Below are positions 24,238-32,578 of a stretch of 64,000 bases of DNA, piece by piece. The position numbers and the translations under genes were made by a program. Numbering within the stretch: position 1 is the stretch's first letter; every line of letters starts with the position of its first letter. The DNA lies in contig NZ_BMVM01000010.1 of NCBI RefSeq assembly GCF_014650715.1, positions 62,001-126,000 of the forward strand, in the 5' to 3' direction. The notes under the pieces were generated by a model. That model was not told the DNA's origin and searched no databases. It saw only the letters and a list, made by a program, of their open reading frames with translations. The stretch comes from Streptomyces bluensis (lineage in GTDB: Bacteria; Actinomycetota; Actinomycetes; Streptomycetales; Streptomycetaceae).

Positions 24238-25338
24238 TCAGCGCGCCATGTCCTCGTAGCCCTCGATCTCGCGGGGGTTGCGTGGGCCGGGGCCCACGTA
24301 GCGGGCGGAGGGGCGGACCAGGCGGCCCGTGCGCTTCTGTTCCAGGATGTGGGCCGACCAGCCCGCCGTGCGGGCGCAGGTGAACATCGAGGTGAACATG
24401 TGGGCGGGGACCTCGGCGAAGTCCAGGACGATGGCCGCCCAGAACTCGACGTTGGTCGCCAGGACGCGGTCGGGGCGGCGGGCGTGGAGTTCCGCCAGGG
24501 CCGCCTTCTCCAGGGCTTCGGCGACCTCGAAGCGGGGGGCGCCCAGGTCGCGGGCCGTACGGCGCAGGACGCGGGCGCGCGGGTCCTCGGCCCGGTAGAC
24601 GCGGTGGCCGAAGCCCATCAGGCGCTCGCCCCTGTCCAGCGTCTGCTTCACGTACGCTTCCGCGTCGCCCGTGCGTTCGATCTCTTCGATCATGTGCAGG
24701 ACTCGGGAGGGGGCGCCGCCGTGCAGGGGGCCGGACATCGCTCCCACCGCGCCCGACAGCGCCGCGGCCACGTCCGCGCCCGTGGACGCGATGACGCGGG
24801 CCGTGAACGTGGACGCGTTCATGCCGTGCTCCGCGGCGCTCGTCCAGTACGCGTCGACCGCGGCCACGTGCTTGGGGTCCGGCTCGCCGCGCCAGCGGAT
24901 CATGAAGCGCTCGACGACGGACCGGGCCTTGTCGATCTCCCGCTGGGGAACCATGGGCACACCCTGGCCCCTGGCGGACTGGGCGACATAGGACAGGGCC
25001 ATGACGGCGGCGCGGGCGAGGTCCTCGCGGGCCTGTTCGGCGTCGATGTCGAGGAGGGGTTTCAGGCCCCAGACCGGGGCCAGCATGGCGAGCGCCGACT
25101 GCACGTCCACGCGGATGTCACCGGAGTGGATCGGGATGGGGAAGGGCTCGGCGGGCGGCAGGCCGGGGTTGAAGGCGCCGTCGACGAGCAGGCCCCATAC
25201 GTTGCCGAAGGAGACGTTGCCGACCAGATCCTCGATGTCGACACCCCGGTACCGGAGGGCACCGCCCTCCTTGTCCGGTTCGGCGATCTCCGTCTCGAAC
25301 GCGACGACTCCTTCGAGTCCGGGTACGAAGTCGGACAT
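24238..25338 (-). CDS. citA: Citrate synthase (short actinobacterial type)
   Basis: A 366-aa citrate synthase condensing acetyl-CoA and oxaloacetate. The catalytic residues are in place: His in SAAEHGMNAS, His in GFGHRVYRAEDPRA, and Asp in VLDFAEVPAHMFTSMF. The length fits the shorter, non-allosteric citrate synthase II group found beside the main enzyme in Streptomyces; the symbol is given on that basis. It is divergent from pdxH across a 326-bp region with a palindrome. Confidence 0.93.
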   Translation of the reverse strand: MSDFVPGLEGVVAFETEIAEPDKEGGALRYRGVDIEDLVGNVSFGNVWGLLVDGAFNPGLPPAEPFPIPIHSGDIRVDVQSALAMLAPVWGLKPLLDIDAEQAREDLARAAVMALSYVAQSARGQGVPMVPQREIDKARSVVERFMIRWRGEPDPKHVAAVDAYWTSAAEHGMNASTFTARVIASTGADVAAALSGAVGAMSGPLHGGAPSRVLHMIEEIERTGDAEAYVKQTLDRGERLMGFGHRVYRAEDPRARVLRRTARDLGAPRFEVAEALEKAALAELHARRPDRVLATNVEFWAAIVLDFAEVPAHMFTSMFTCARTAGWSAHILEQKRTGRLVRPSARYVGPGPRNPREIEGYEDMAR

Positions 25339-25664
25339 CAGGCGGCTCCTCGTGATGTGTGCGACGGATGGCGTTGTGTGTGGTCCGTGACCTGGTCTGG
25401 CGGTCTGTCTATGGCCGGAAAGCGGTGCTCACCTGTCGGTTCCACGGTCTTCCCGAAGACTCGCGGTCCGAAGCGGTCACCCCGGTGATGCCCCGTAGGG
25501 CCGGCGGTCATCCAATCGGAACGATGGCAGAACCATATCCCTGAGTGCCACCTTTGGGGAGAGTCCGCGGCACTGAGTGCCAGGGAGTGAAGGAGGACAC
25601 CCTGGGGCGCCCCGCGTACCGACACCCGCCGTGCGACGGCGGGCGTATACGGCAGGATGACCAT
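25339..25664. promoter_or_regulatory. Divergent promoter region, citrate synthase / pdxH
   Basis: A 13-bp palindrome GGCACT-g-AGTGCC lies at 25569-25581, and a half-site TGAGTGCC at 25542-25549. Nearer to pdxH a hairpin CCCGCCGT-gcg-ACGGCGGG (25625-25643) is followed by TATAC. No gene is seen. The palindrome is a candidate operator for either gene. Confidence 0.5.
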
Positions 25665-26351
25665 GTGACCGATCACGAAGCCGTCTACGATCCGTCCTCC
25701 CCTCTTCCGGACCCCGCCGCGATGCGCAAGCAGTACCGGGCCGAGGGGCTCGACGAGGGCGAGCTGGCCGGGCACCCGATGGTGCAGTTCGCGAGCTGGT
25801 TCCGGCAGGCCTCGGCCCAGGGCGCGGTGTTCGAGCCGAACGCCATGGTGGTGTCGACCGCGGACGCGGCGGGCCGGCCGAGCTCCCGTACGGTGCTGAT
25901 GAAGGCGTACGACGAGCGGGGCTTCGTCTTCTACACGAACTACGAGTCCCGCAAGGCCCGCGACCTGGCGGAGAACCCCTACGTCTCGCTGCTGTTCCCC
26001 TGGCACCCGATCGCCCGGCAGGTGATCGTGACCGGTACGGCGCGCCGTACGGGCCGCGACGAGACGGCGGCGTACTTCCGCACCCGGCCGCACGGCTCCC
26101 AGCTCGGGGCCTGGGCCAGTGTGCAGTCCGCGGTGATCCGTTCGCGGGCCGAACTGGACGCCGCGTACGAGGAGTTGAACGCCCGCTATCCGGAGGGCGA
26201 GCAGGTGCCGGTGCCGCCGCACTGGGGCGGTTTCCGCGTCGAGCCGCAGTCGGTGGAGTTCTGGCAGGGGCGGCCCAACCGGCTGCACGACCGGTTGCGG
26301 TACGTGGCGAAGCCGGACGGGTCGTGGCGGGTGGAGCGGCTCGGCCCCTGA
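25665..26351 (+). CDS. pdxH: Pyridoxine/pyridoxamine 5'-phosphate oxidase
   Basis: A 228-aa FMN-dependent enzyme making pyridoxal 5'-phosphate. Family features: PNAMVVSTADAAGRPSSRTVLMKAYDERGFVFYTNYESRKARDL (FMN and substrate contacts), HGSQLGAWASVQS, and the C-terminal EFWQGRPNRLHDRL signature. GTG 25665 gives the usual length and has ggcagga upstream; the longer frame from 25545 crosses the operator region. It is convergent with the TetR gene (23 bp). Confidence 0.95.
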   Translation: MTDHEAVYDPSSPLPDPAAMRKQYRAEGLDEGELAGHPMVQFASWFRQASAQGAVFEPNAMVVSTADAAGRPSSRTVLMKAYDERGFVFYTNYESRKARDLAENPYVSLLFPWHPIARQVIVTGTARRTGRDETAAYFRTRPHGSQLGAWASVQSAVIRSRAELDAAYEELNARYPEGEQVPVPPHWGGFRVEPQSVEFWQGRPNRLHDRLRYVAKPDGSWRVERLGP

Positions 26352-26374
26352 GAGCGGCTGTGGCCTTCTTTCTT

Positions 26375-27025
26375 TCAGACGAGCGCCTCGTCCAGCAGCA
26401 CCGCCCACTGCGCCACCACCCGGTCGCGGCGGCCGGTGTCGTCGGTGAGCAGGTTCGCGAGGCCGAGGCCGCGGGCCATGTCGAGGAGGCCCTGGACGGT
26501 CTCGCGGACGCCGGGGACGGACTCGTCGGCGCCGAGCAGGTCCACGGCGATCCGGTGCGCCTCGCGGCCGACGTGTGCCTCCAGTTCCGTGACCCTCGGG
26601 CGGAGCTGGTCCTCGTTGGAGGCGGCGACCCACAGGTGGAGGGCGGCGCGGAAGAGGGGGCCTGTGTAGAGGTCGACGAGGGCGGCGATCACCGCCCGGC
26701 GGTCGCCGGCGCCGTCGGGGAAGAGAGCGCGCAGGGCCGTGGAGCGCTCCTCGGCGACGTACTCGACGGCCGCGGTGAACAGGTCCTCGCGGGTGGGGAA
26801 GTGGTGCTGGGCGGCGCCGCGCGAGACTCCGGCGCGTTCGGCGACGACGGAGACCGTGGAGCCCGCCCAGCCGTGTTCGGCGAGGCAGGCCACGGCGGCC
26901 TCCAGGAGCCGCTGCCGGGTGGCCCGGCTGCGGTCCTGCTTGGGCACACGGTCGGGAACGCGATCGGGTACGTGGTCGGGCACGCGACCGGGTACCTGGT
27001 CGGGCACGCCGTCGATGGTGTTCAC
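26375..27025 (-). CDS. TetR-family regulator, last gene of the acyl-CoA operon
   Basis: A 216-aa regulator. After a Val-Pro-Asp-rich N-terminal tail (six 12-bp repeats) comes the HTH (RQRLLEAAVACLAEHGWAGSTVSVVAERAGVSRGAAQHHFPTRED in outline, residues ~30-75) and a ligand-binding helical domain. The GTG at 27025 overlaps the enoyl-CoA hydratase stop by 4 bp (GTGA), the junction type seen throughout this operon; ATG 27034 is an alternative. As last gene of the operon it probably represses its own cluster through the 14-bp palindrome at 35294-35307, with an acyl-CoA as likely ligand. That link is inference. Confidence 0.9.
   Translation of the reverse strand: MNTIDGVPDQVPGRVPDHVPDRVPDRVPKQDRSRATRQRLLEAAVACLAEHGWAGSTVSVVAERAGVSRGAAQHHFPTREDLFTAAVEYVAEERSTALRALFPDGAGDRRAVIAALVDLYTGPLFRAALHLWVAASNEDQLRPRVTELEAHVGREAHRIAVDLLGADESVPGVRETVQGLLDMARGLGLANLLTDDTGRRDRVVAQWAVLLDEALV
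26942..27013. repeat. Six 12-bp repeats coding a Val-Pro-Asp tail
   Basis: The pattern gggyacnnggtc repeats six times on the plus strand and encodes VPDxVPxR-like units at the N-terminus of the TetR protein. The third to sixth bases of each unit vary. Confidence 0.75.
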
Positions 27026-27759
27026 TCCGCCCATGTGGGGTCCCGTCGTTCGAGGAAGGCCGTCATTCCCTCGCGGGCCTGCGGGGAGGAGAACAGCCGG
27101 GCCGAGAGCGCCGTGAGGTCGGCCGCGTCCCGGTCGAATGCCTCCAGCACCCTAGCCGTGAGCAGCTGTTTCGTCTCGGCCAGGCCCTGGGGGGAGGCCC
27201 GGCGGAGGCCGTCCAGCACGGGGGCGAGGACGTCGTCCACGTCGTCGCCGGTCGCCGTGAGCAGCCCGATGCGGGCCGCCTCGGGCGCCTCGAAGCGTTC
27301 GCCGGTGAGGCAGTAGCGGGCGAGGGCGCGCGGATCTGTGCGGGGCAGGAGGGGCAGCGAGATGACGGCGGGCGCGACGCCGATGTGCACCTCCGTGAAG
27401 GCGAAGGTGGCCGTGGTGGAGGCCACCGCGATGTCACACGCGCCGAGCAGGCCGAGGCCGCCGGCCCGTACGTGTCCGGTGACCCGGGCCAGGACCGGTG
27501 TGCGGAGTTCGACGATCCGGCGCATCAGCCCCACCAGGGCGTCCGGGTGCGGGGGGTCGCGCAGGTCGGCGCCCGCGCTGAAGGTGTTCCCGGTGTGGGT
27601 GAGGACGACGGCGCGGACGCCGTGGTCCTTGCCGCACCGGGTCAGCGCGTCGGAGAGTGCGCCGACGAGCGTGGCCGACAGGGCGTTGCGGTTGGCGGGT
27701 GAGTCGAGGGTGAGGGTGGTGATGCCGCGGTGGTCGGCGCGGTGGACGAGTTCCGTCAC
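27022..27759 (-). CDS. Enoyl-CoA hydratase/isomerase family protein
   Basis: A 245-aa crotonase-fold enzyme, probably hydrating the unsaturated acyl-CoA made by the carboxylase step or the dehydrogenase. The oxyanion-hole segments are visible: NTFSAGADLRD and HVRAGGLGLLGACDIAVAS. GTG 27759 has ggagaa upstream and fits family length. It sits 23 bp after the acyl-CoA dehydrogenase and overlaps the TetR gene, so all are one operon. Confidence 0.9.
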   Translation of the reverse strand: MTELVHRADHRGITTLTLDSPANRNALSATLVGALSDALTRCGKDHGVRAVVLTHTGNTFSAGADLRDPPHPDALVGLMRRIVELRTPVLARVTGHVRAGGLGLLGACDIAVASTTATFAFTEVHIGVAPAVISLPLLPRTDPRALARYCLTGERFEAPEAARIGLLTATGDDVDDVLAPVLDGLRRASPQGLAETKQLLTARVLEAFDRDAADLTALSARLFSSPQAREGMTAFLERRDPTWAE

Positions 27760-27782
27760 TGCTTCTCCGTGTTCTCCCGTAC

Positions 27783-28943
27783 TCAGTACGACTTGGGCAG
27801 GCCCAGGGTCTGGTGGGAGACGTAGTTGAGAATCATCTCCCGGCTCACCGGTGCGATACGGGACACGCGCGCGGCCGTGATGAGGGAGCCGAGTCCGAAC
27901 TCGCGGGTGAGGCCGTTGCCGCCGAGGGTGTGCACCGCCTGGTCGACGGCCTTCACGCAGGCCTCTCCGGCGGCGTACTTGGCCATGTTGGCGGCCTCGC
28001 CGGCGGCCGCGTCGTCCCCGGAGTCGTACAGGAAGGCGGCCTTCTGCATCATCAGACGGGCCAGTTCGAGGTCGATGTGGGCCTGTGCGAGGGGGTGGGC
28101 GATGGCCTGGTGGGCGCCGATGGGTGTCTTCCACACGGTGCGGTCGCGGGCGTACTCGACGGCCTTGGCGACGGCATGGCGCCCCATGCCGATCGCGAAC
28201 GCTGCCGTCATGATGCGTTCGGGGTTGAGTCCGGCGAAGAGTTGCAGCAGGCCCGCGTCCTCGTCGCCCACGAGCGCGTCGGCGGGCAGCCGTACGTCGT
28301 CCAGCGTCAGCTCGAACTGCTTCTCGGCGGACTGGATCTCCATGTCGATCGGCCGTCGTTCGAACCCGGGGGCGTCCCTGGGGACGATGAACAGGCAGGG
28401 CTTGAGGGTGCCGGTGCGGGCGTCCGCGGTGCGGCCGACGATGAGGGTGGCGTCCGCGATGTCGACGCCGGAGACGAAGACCTTGCGGCCCGTGAGCAGG
28501 TAGTCGGCGCCGTCGCGGCGGGCGGTGGTGGTGATGCGGTGGGAGTTGGAGCCGGCGTCGGGTTCGGTGATGCCGAAGGCCATGGTGCGGGTGCCTTCGG
28601 CGATTCCGGGGAGCCACTGCTGCTTCTGGGTGTCGGTGCCGAAGCGGGCGATGACCGTGCCGCAGATGGCCGGGGAGACGATCAGCATGAGGAGGGGGCA
28701 GCCCGCGGCGCCGAGCTCTTCGAGGACGATGGAGAGTTCGGCTATGCCGCCGCCTCCGCCGCCGTATGCCTCCGGCAGGTTGACGCCGAGGTAGCCGAGC
28801 TTGGCTGCCTCGGACCAGAGTTCGTCGGGGTAGCGGCCTTCTTGGGTGACGGTGGTGAGGTAGTCGCGGCCGTAGCGATTGCCGAGGGCGGAGGCTGCTG
28901 CTCGTAGGGCCTTGTGTTCCTCGGTTTCCATGAGGGTGGGCAC
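27783..28943 (-). CDS. Acyl-CoA dehydrogenase
   Basis: A full-length 386-aa FAD enzyme. Signature segments: MAFGITEPDAGSNSHRITTTARRDGADYLLTGRKVFVSG for flavin/substrate contact, and HTLGGNGLTREFGLGSLITAARVSRIAPVSREMILNYVSHQTLGLP at the C-terminus (quoted in part). Being within a carboxylase cluster, it resembles the citronellyl-CoA or isovaleryl-CoA-type dehydrogenases of Atu and Liu pathways. GTG 28943 has aggag 5 nt upstream; ATG 28931 is an alternative. Confidence 0.93.
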   Translation of the reverse strand: MPTLMETEEHKALRAAASALGNRYGRDYLTTVTQEGRYPDELWSEAAKLGYLGVNLPEAYGGGGGGIAELSIVLEELGAAGCPLLMLIVSPAICGTVIARFGTDTQKQQWLPGIAEGTRTMAFGITEPDAGSNSHRITTTARRDGADYLLTGRKVFVSGVDIADATLIVGRTADARTGTLKPCLFIVPRDAPGFERRPIDMEIQSAEKQFELTLDDVRLPADALVGDEDAGLLQLFAGLNPERIMTAAFAIGMGRHAVAKAVEYARDRTVWKTPIGAHQAIAHPLAQAHIDLELARLMMQKAAFLYDSGDDAAAGEAANMAKYAAGEACVKAVDQAVHTLGGNGLTREFGLGSLITAARVSRIAPVSREMILNYVSHQTLGLPKSY

Positions 28944-28995
28944 GGGACTCCTAAGGGGGAGGGACGGATTGCTGGTTGGAGAGTGCGGGTTGTAC

Positions 28996-29024
28996 GTGGC
29001 TTGTCGCGCAGTTCCCCGCGCCCC
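28996..29024. repeat. Dispersed intergenic repeat, minus orientation, inside an operon
   Basis: The reverse complement of the element at 9668/18763, with one or two changes. It abuts the TAA stop of the biotin carboxylase gene (29025-29027) and lies in the 81-bp gap before the acyl-CoA dehydrogenase gene. Confidence 0.75.
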
Positions 29025-30983
29025 TTATGCGTGAACCACCGCCAAGAGGGTGCCCACTTCTACCTGCTGGCCCGGAACTGCGTGCAGGGCCGTGAGTGTG
29101 CCTGTGGCCGGGGCTGTGATCTTGTGTTCCATCTTCATCGCCTCCAGCCAGAGGAGGGGCTGGCCCGCCTGCACCTGAGTGCCCTCGGTGAGGCCCTCGG
29201 CGATCCGTACGACCGTGCCCGGCATCGACGCGAGGAGGGAGCCGGGGGCCTCGTCGGCCGTCGGGTCCGGGAAGCGGGGTAGCGCCCTGAGTGCCGTGGT
29301 GTTCACGTACACCTCGTCGCCGTAGCGCGTCACCTCGAACCTGCGCTGGACTCCGTCCACTTCGAGGACGACCAGACGGGCGTCGGCGTGCACCACACGT
29401 ACGCCCTGGGTCGTCAGGCCCGCCCGCGTGTGGTGGTAGCGCACCTCGTGTTCCTCGCCCGCCATGGCGTACCGCTTGGTCTGCGGCTGGGAGGGCAGGT
29501 TGCGCCAGCCGCCGAAGCGGGAGCGGCCGTGGGCGTCGGCGAGGGCGGCGGCCAGGGGGGCGTAGGGGTCGGAAGCGGAACCGGTGAGGGCGGGCAGGTG
29601 GCGGTCGTAGAAGCCCGTGTCCATGCGGGCCGTGGTGAACTCCTCGTGCCTGAGCGACCGTACGAGCAGGTCCCTGTTGGTCGTCGGGCCGTGGATGTCC
29701 GCTCGTTCCAGGGCGGCGGCGAGCTTGCGCAGGGCCTCCGCGCGGGTGGGGGCGTGGGCCACCACCTTGGCGAGCAGGGGGTCGTAGTGAACGCCGATGG
29801 GGTCGCCGTCGGCGTAGCCGGTGTCCAGGCGGACGCCGTCCGGGACGGTGAGGCGGTGCAGGGTGCCGGTCTGAGGGGCCCAGGCGCGGGCCGGGTCCTC
29901 GGCGTACAGGCGGGCCTCGACGGCGTGGCCCCGCACGCGTGGGGGGCCGTCGGGGTCGTTTTCGGGAGCCCCGAGAGCGCGGCCCTCGGCGACACGGATC
30001 TGGAGGGCCACCAGGTCGACGCCGAACACCGCTTCCGTGACGGGGTGTTCGACCTGGAGGCGGGTGTTCATCTCCAGGAAGTGGGCCGTGTCGCCGGACA
30101 CGAGGAACTCGACCGTGCCCGCGCCCACGTAGTCGACGGCCCGGGCGGCCCGTACGGCCATCGCGTACAGCGACTCGGTCAGTTCGGAGGACAGGCCCGG
30201 CGCCGGGGCTTCCTCGATGACCTTCTGGTGGCGGCGCTGGAGGGAGCAGTCCCGGGTGCCGAGCGGCCACACGGTGCCGTGGCTGTCGGCGAGGATCTGC
30301 ACCTCGACGTGCCGGCCGCCCTCCACATAGGGCTCGACGAAGACCTCGTCGTCGTCGAAGGCGCTCAGGGCCTCGGCGCGGGCGGCGGCCAGTTCGTCCT
30401 GAAGGGCGGCGAGGTCGCGGACGACGCGCATGCCCCGTCCGCCGCCGCCCGCCGCCGCCTTCACGAGGACGGGCAGGTCGTCCTCGGTGACCTTGTGGAG
30501 GGGGAGGGTTTCCAGACCCATGAGCTTCTTGGCGCGCGTCTTCGACGCCATGGCCTCGATCGCCTCGGGGGACGGGCCGATCCAGACGAGACCCGCGTCG
30601 AGGACGGCGCGTGCGAAGCCGGGGTTCTCGGAGAGGAAGCCGTACCCGGGGTGGATGGCGTCCGCTCCCGCGTCCAGGGCGGCCTTCACGATGAGGTCGC
30701 CGCGCAGGTAGGTGTCCGAGGCCGCCGCGCCCGGCAGCCGGACCGTCGCGTCGGCCACGCGCGCGTGGAGGGCGTTTTCGTCGGCGTCGGAGTGCACGGC
30801 GACCGTTCGGATGCCCGACTCACGGCAGGTGCGGACGATACGGCAGGCGATCTCGCCCCGGTTGGCGACGAGGACAGAAGTGATCACTGAGGGCTTCCTT
30901 GTCTCCGTCATGGTCCCCACCGTCATCGTCTCCGTCTTGGTCTCCGTCTTGGTCTCCGTCACGCTCTCCGTCACGGCCTTCAC
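29025..30983 (-). CDS. Acyl-CoA carboxylase alpha subunit (biotin carboxylase + BCCP)
   Basis: A protein of up to 652 aa. From the N-terminus of the enzyme proper: VLVANRGEIACRIVRTC, HPGYGFLSENPGFARA, the ATP-grasp glycine loop AAAGGGGRGMRVV, EMNTRLQVEHPVTE, and a C-terminal biotinyl domain with EAMKMEHK (biotinylated Lys). It would carboxylate biotin with ATP and bicarbonate for the carboxyltransferase encoded just upstream. The start is ambiguous: GTG 30983 overlaps the upstream stop (GTGA) but adds a Thr-Glu-Lys repeat tail, while GTG 30887 has an aaggaag ribosome site and begins right at the enzyme core. Confidence 0.94.
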   Translation of the reverse strand: MKAVTESVTETKTETKTETMTVGTMTETRKPSVITSVLVANRGEIACRIVRTCRESGIRTVAVHSDADENALHARVADATVRLPGAAASDTYLRGDLIVKAALDAGADAIHPGYGFLSENPGFARAVLDAGLVWIGPSPEAIEAMASKTRAKKLMGLETLPLHKVTEDDLPVLVKAAAGGGGRGMRVVRDLAALQDELAAARAEALSAFDDDEVFVEPYVEGGRHVEVQILADSHGTVWPLGTRDCSLQRRHQKVIEEAPAPGLSSELTESLYAMAVRAARAVDYVGAGTVEFLVSGDTAHFLEMNTRLQVEHPVTEAVFGVDLVALQIRVAEGRALGAPENDPDGPPRVRGHAVEARLYAEDPARAWAPQTGTLHRLTVPDGVRLDTGYADGDPIGVHYDPLLAKVVAHAPTRAEALRKLAAALERADIHGPTTNRDLLVRSLRHEEFTTARMDTGFYDRHLPALTGSASDPYAPLAAALADAHGRSRFGGWRNLPSQPQTKRYAMAGEEHEVRYHHTRAGLTTQGVRVVHADARLVVLEVDGVQRRFEVTRYGDEVYVNTTALRALPRFPDPTADEAPGSLLASMPGTVVRIAEGLTEGTQVQAGQPLLWLEAMKMEHKITAPATGTLTALHAVPGQQVEVGTLLAVVHA

Positions 30984-32578
30984 ATCCGGAAGACGCCGAA
31001 GCCGCCGCGCGCACCCTCGTAGGGCGCGGTGTGGATCGCGGACAGGCACAGGCCGAGGACGGTACGGGTGTCGCGCGGGTCGATGACCCCGTCGTCGTAC
31101 AGCCGCCCGGACAGGAACATCGGCAGGGACTCGGCCTCGATCTGCTGCTCCACCATGGCGCGCAGGGCGGCGTCCCCGTCCTCGTCGTACGGCTGCCCCT
31201 TCGCGGCCGCCGACTGCCGGGCGACGAGGGAGAGGACCCCGGCGAGCTGCTGCGGCCCCATGACGGCCGACTTGGCGCTGGGCCAGGCGAACAGGAAGCG
31301 GGGGTCGTACGCCCGGCCGCACATCCCGTAGTGCCCGGCGCCGTACGACGCGCCCACGAGCACGGACAGATGGGGCACGCGCGAATTGGAGACCGCGTTG
31401 ATCATCATCGCGCCGTGCTTGATGATGCCGCCCTGCTCGTACTCCTTGCCGACCATGTAGCCGGTGGTGTTGTGCAGGAAGAGCAGCGGGATGTCCCGCT
31501 GGTTGGCGAGCTGGATGAACTGGGCGGCCTTCTGGGACTCCTCGCTGAAGAGGACCCCTTGGGCGTTCGCCAGGATGCCGACCGGGTAGCCGTGCAGGCT
31601 CGCCCAGCCGGTGGCGAGGCTGGTCCCGTACAGCGGCTTGAACTCGTCGAAGTCGGAGGCGTCGACGATCCGGGCGATGACCTCGCGGGGGTCGAAGGGG
31701 GTCCGCAGGTCGCCCGGGACGATGCCGAGCAGTTCGTCCTCGTCGTACTTGGGGGGCGCCGCCGGGCCCGGATCTCCGTACGCCTTGCGGTGGTTGAGGC
31801 GGGCGACCACGCGGCGCGCCTGGCGCAGGGCGTCCGGCTCGTCGACGGCGACGTGGTCGGCGAGGCCCGACACGCGTGCGTGCATGTCGGCGCCGCCCAG
31901 GGACTCGTCGTCGCTCTCCTCCCCCGTCGCCATCTTCACCAGGGGCGGGCCGCCGAGGAACACCTTCGCCCGCTCCTTGACCATGATCACGTGGTCGGAC
32001 ATGCCGGGGATGTACGCGCCTCCGGCGGTGGAGTTCCCGAAGACGACCGCGATGGTCGGGATGCCGGCGGCGGAGAGCCGGGTGAGGTCCCGGAAGATGG
32101 CTCCGCCCGGGATGAAGATCTCCTTCTGGGAGGGCAGGTCCGCGCCGCCCGACTCGACCAGGCTGATGCAGGGCAGCCGGTTGGCGAGGGCGATGTCGTT
32201 GGCCCGCAGGGCCTTCTTCAGGCTCCAGGGGTTGCTGGCGCCGCCGCGTACGGTCGGGTCGTTCGCGGTGATCAGGCACTCCACGCCCTCGACGACTCCG
32301 ATGCCGGTGACGAGCGAGGCGCCCACCGTGTAGTCGCTGCCCCAGGCGGCGAGCGGCGACAGCTCCAGGAAGGGTGTGTCGGGGTCGAGGAGCAGCTCGA
32401 TACGTTCCCGGGCGAGCAGCTTGCCGCGCTCGCGGTGCCGTGCGACGTACTTCTCGCCGCCGCCCGCGAGGGCCTTCGCGTGCTCGGTGTCGAGCTCGGC
32501 GAGTCTGGCGAGCATGGCCTCGCGGTGGGCCGTGTAGTCGGGGCTGCCCGTGTCCAGGGCGGAGCTGAGGACGGTCAC
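30980..32578 (-). CDS. Acyl-CoA carboxylase beta subunit (carboxyltransferase)
   Basis: A 532-aa carboxyltransferase transferring CO2 from biotin to an acyl-CoA. Typical methylcrotonyl/geranyl/propionyl-type features: NDPTVRGGASNPWSLKKALRA, VESGGADLPSQ, FGNSTAGGAYIPGMSD, FLHNTTGYMVGKEYEQGGIIKHGAMM and GASYGAGHYGMCGRAYDPRFLF (each in part). These motifs fit the 3-methylcrotonyl/geranyl-CoA group better than acetyl/propionyl. GTGA overlaps join it to both neighbours. Confidence 0.94.
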   Translation of the reverse strand: MTVLSSALDTGSPDYTAHREAMLARLAELDTEHAKALAGGGEKYVARHRERGKLLARERIELLLDPDTPFLELSPLAAWGSDYTVGASLVTGIGVVEGVECLITANDPTVRGGASNPWSLKKALRANDIALANRLPCISLVESGGADLPSQKEIFIPGGAIFRDLTRLSAAGIPTIAVVFGNSTAGGAYIPGMSDHVIMVKERAKVFLGGPPLVKMATGEESDDESLGGADMHARVSGLADHVAVDEPDALRQARRVVARLNHRKAYGDPGPAAPPKYDEDELLGIVPGDLRTPFDPREVIARIVDASDFDEFKPLYGTSLATGWASLHGYPVGILANAQGVLFSEESQKAAQFIQLANQRDIPLLFLHNTTGYMVGKEYEQGGIIKHGAMMINAVSNSRVPHLSVLVGASYGAGHYGMCGRAYDPRFLFAWPSAKSAVMGPQQLAGVLSLVARQSAAAKGQPYDEDGDAALRAMVEQQIEAESLPMFLSGRLYDDGVIDPRDTRTVLGLCLSAIHTAPYEGARGGFGVFRM

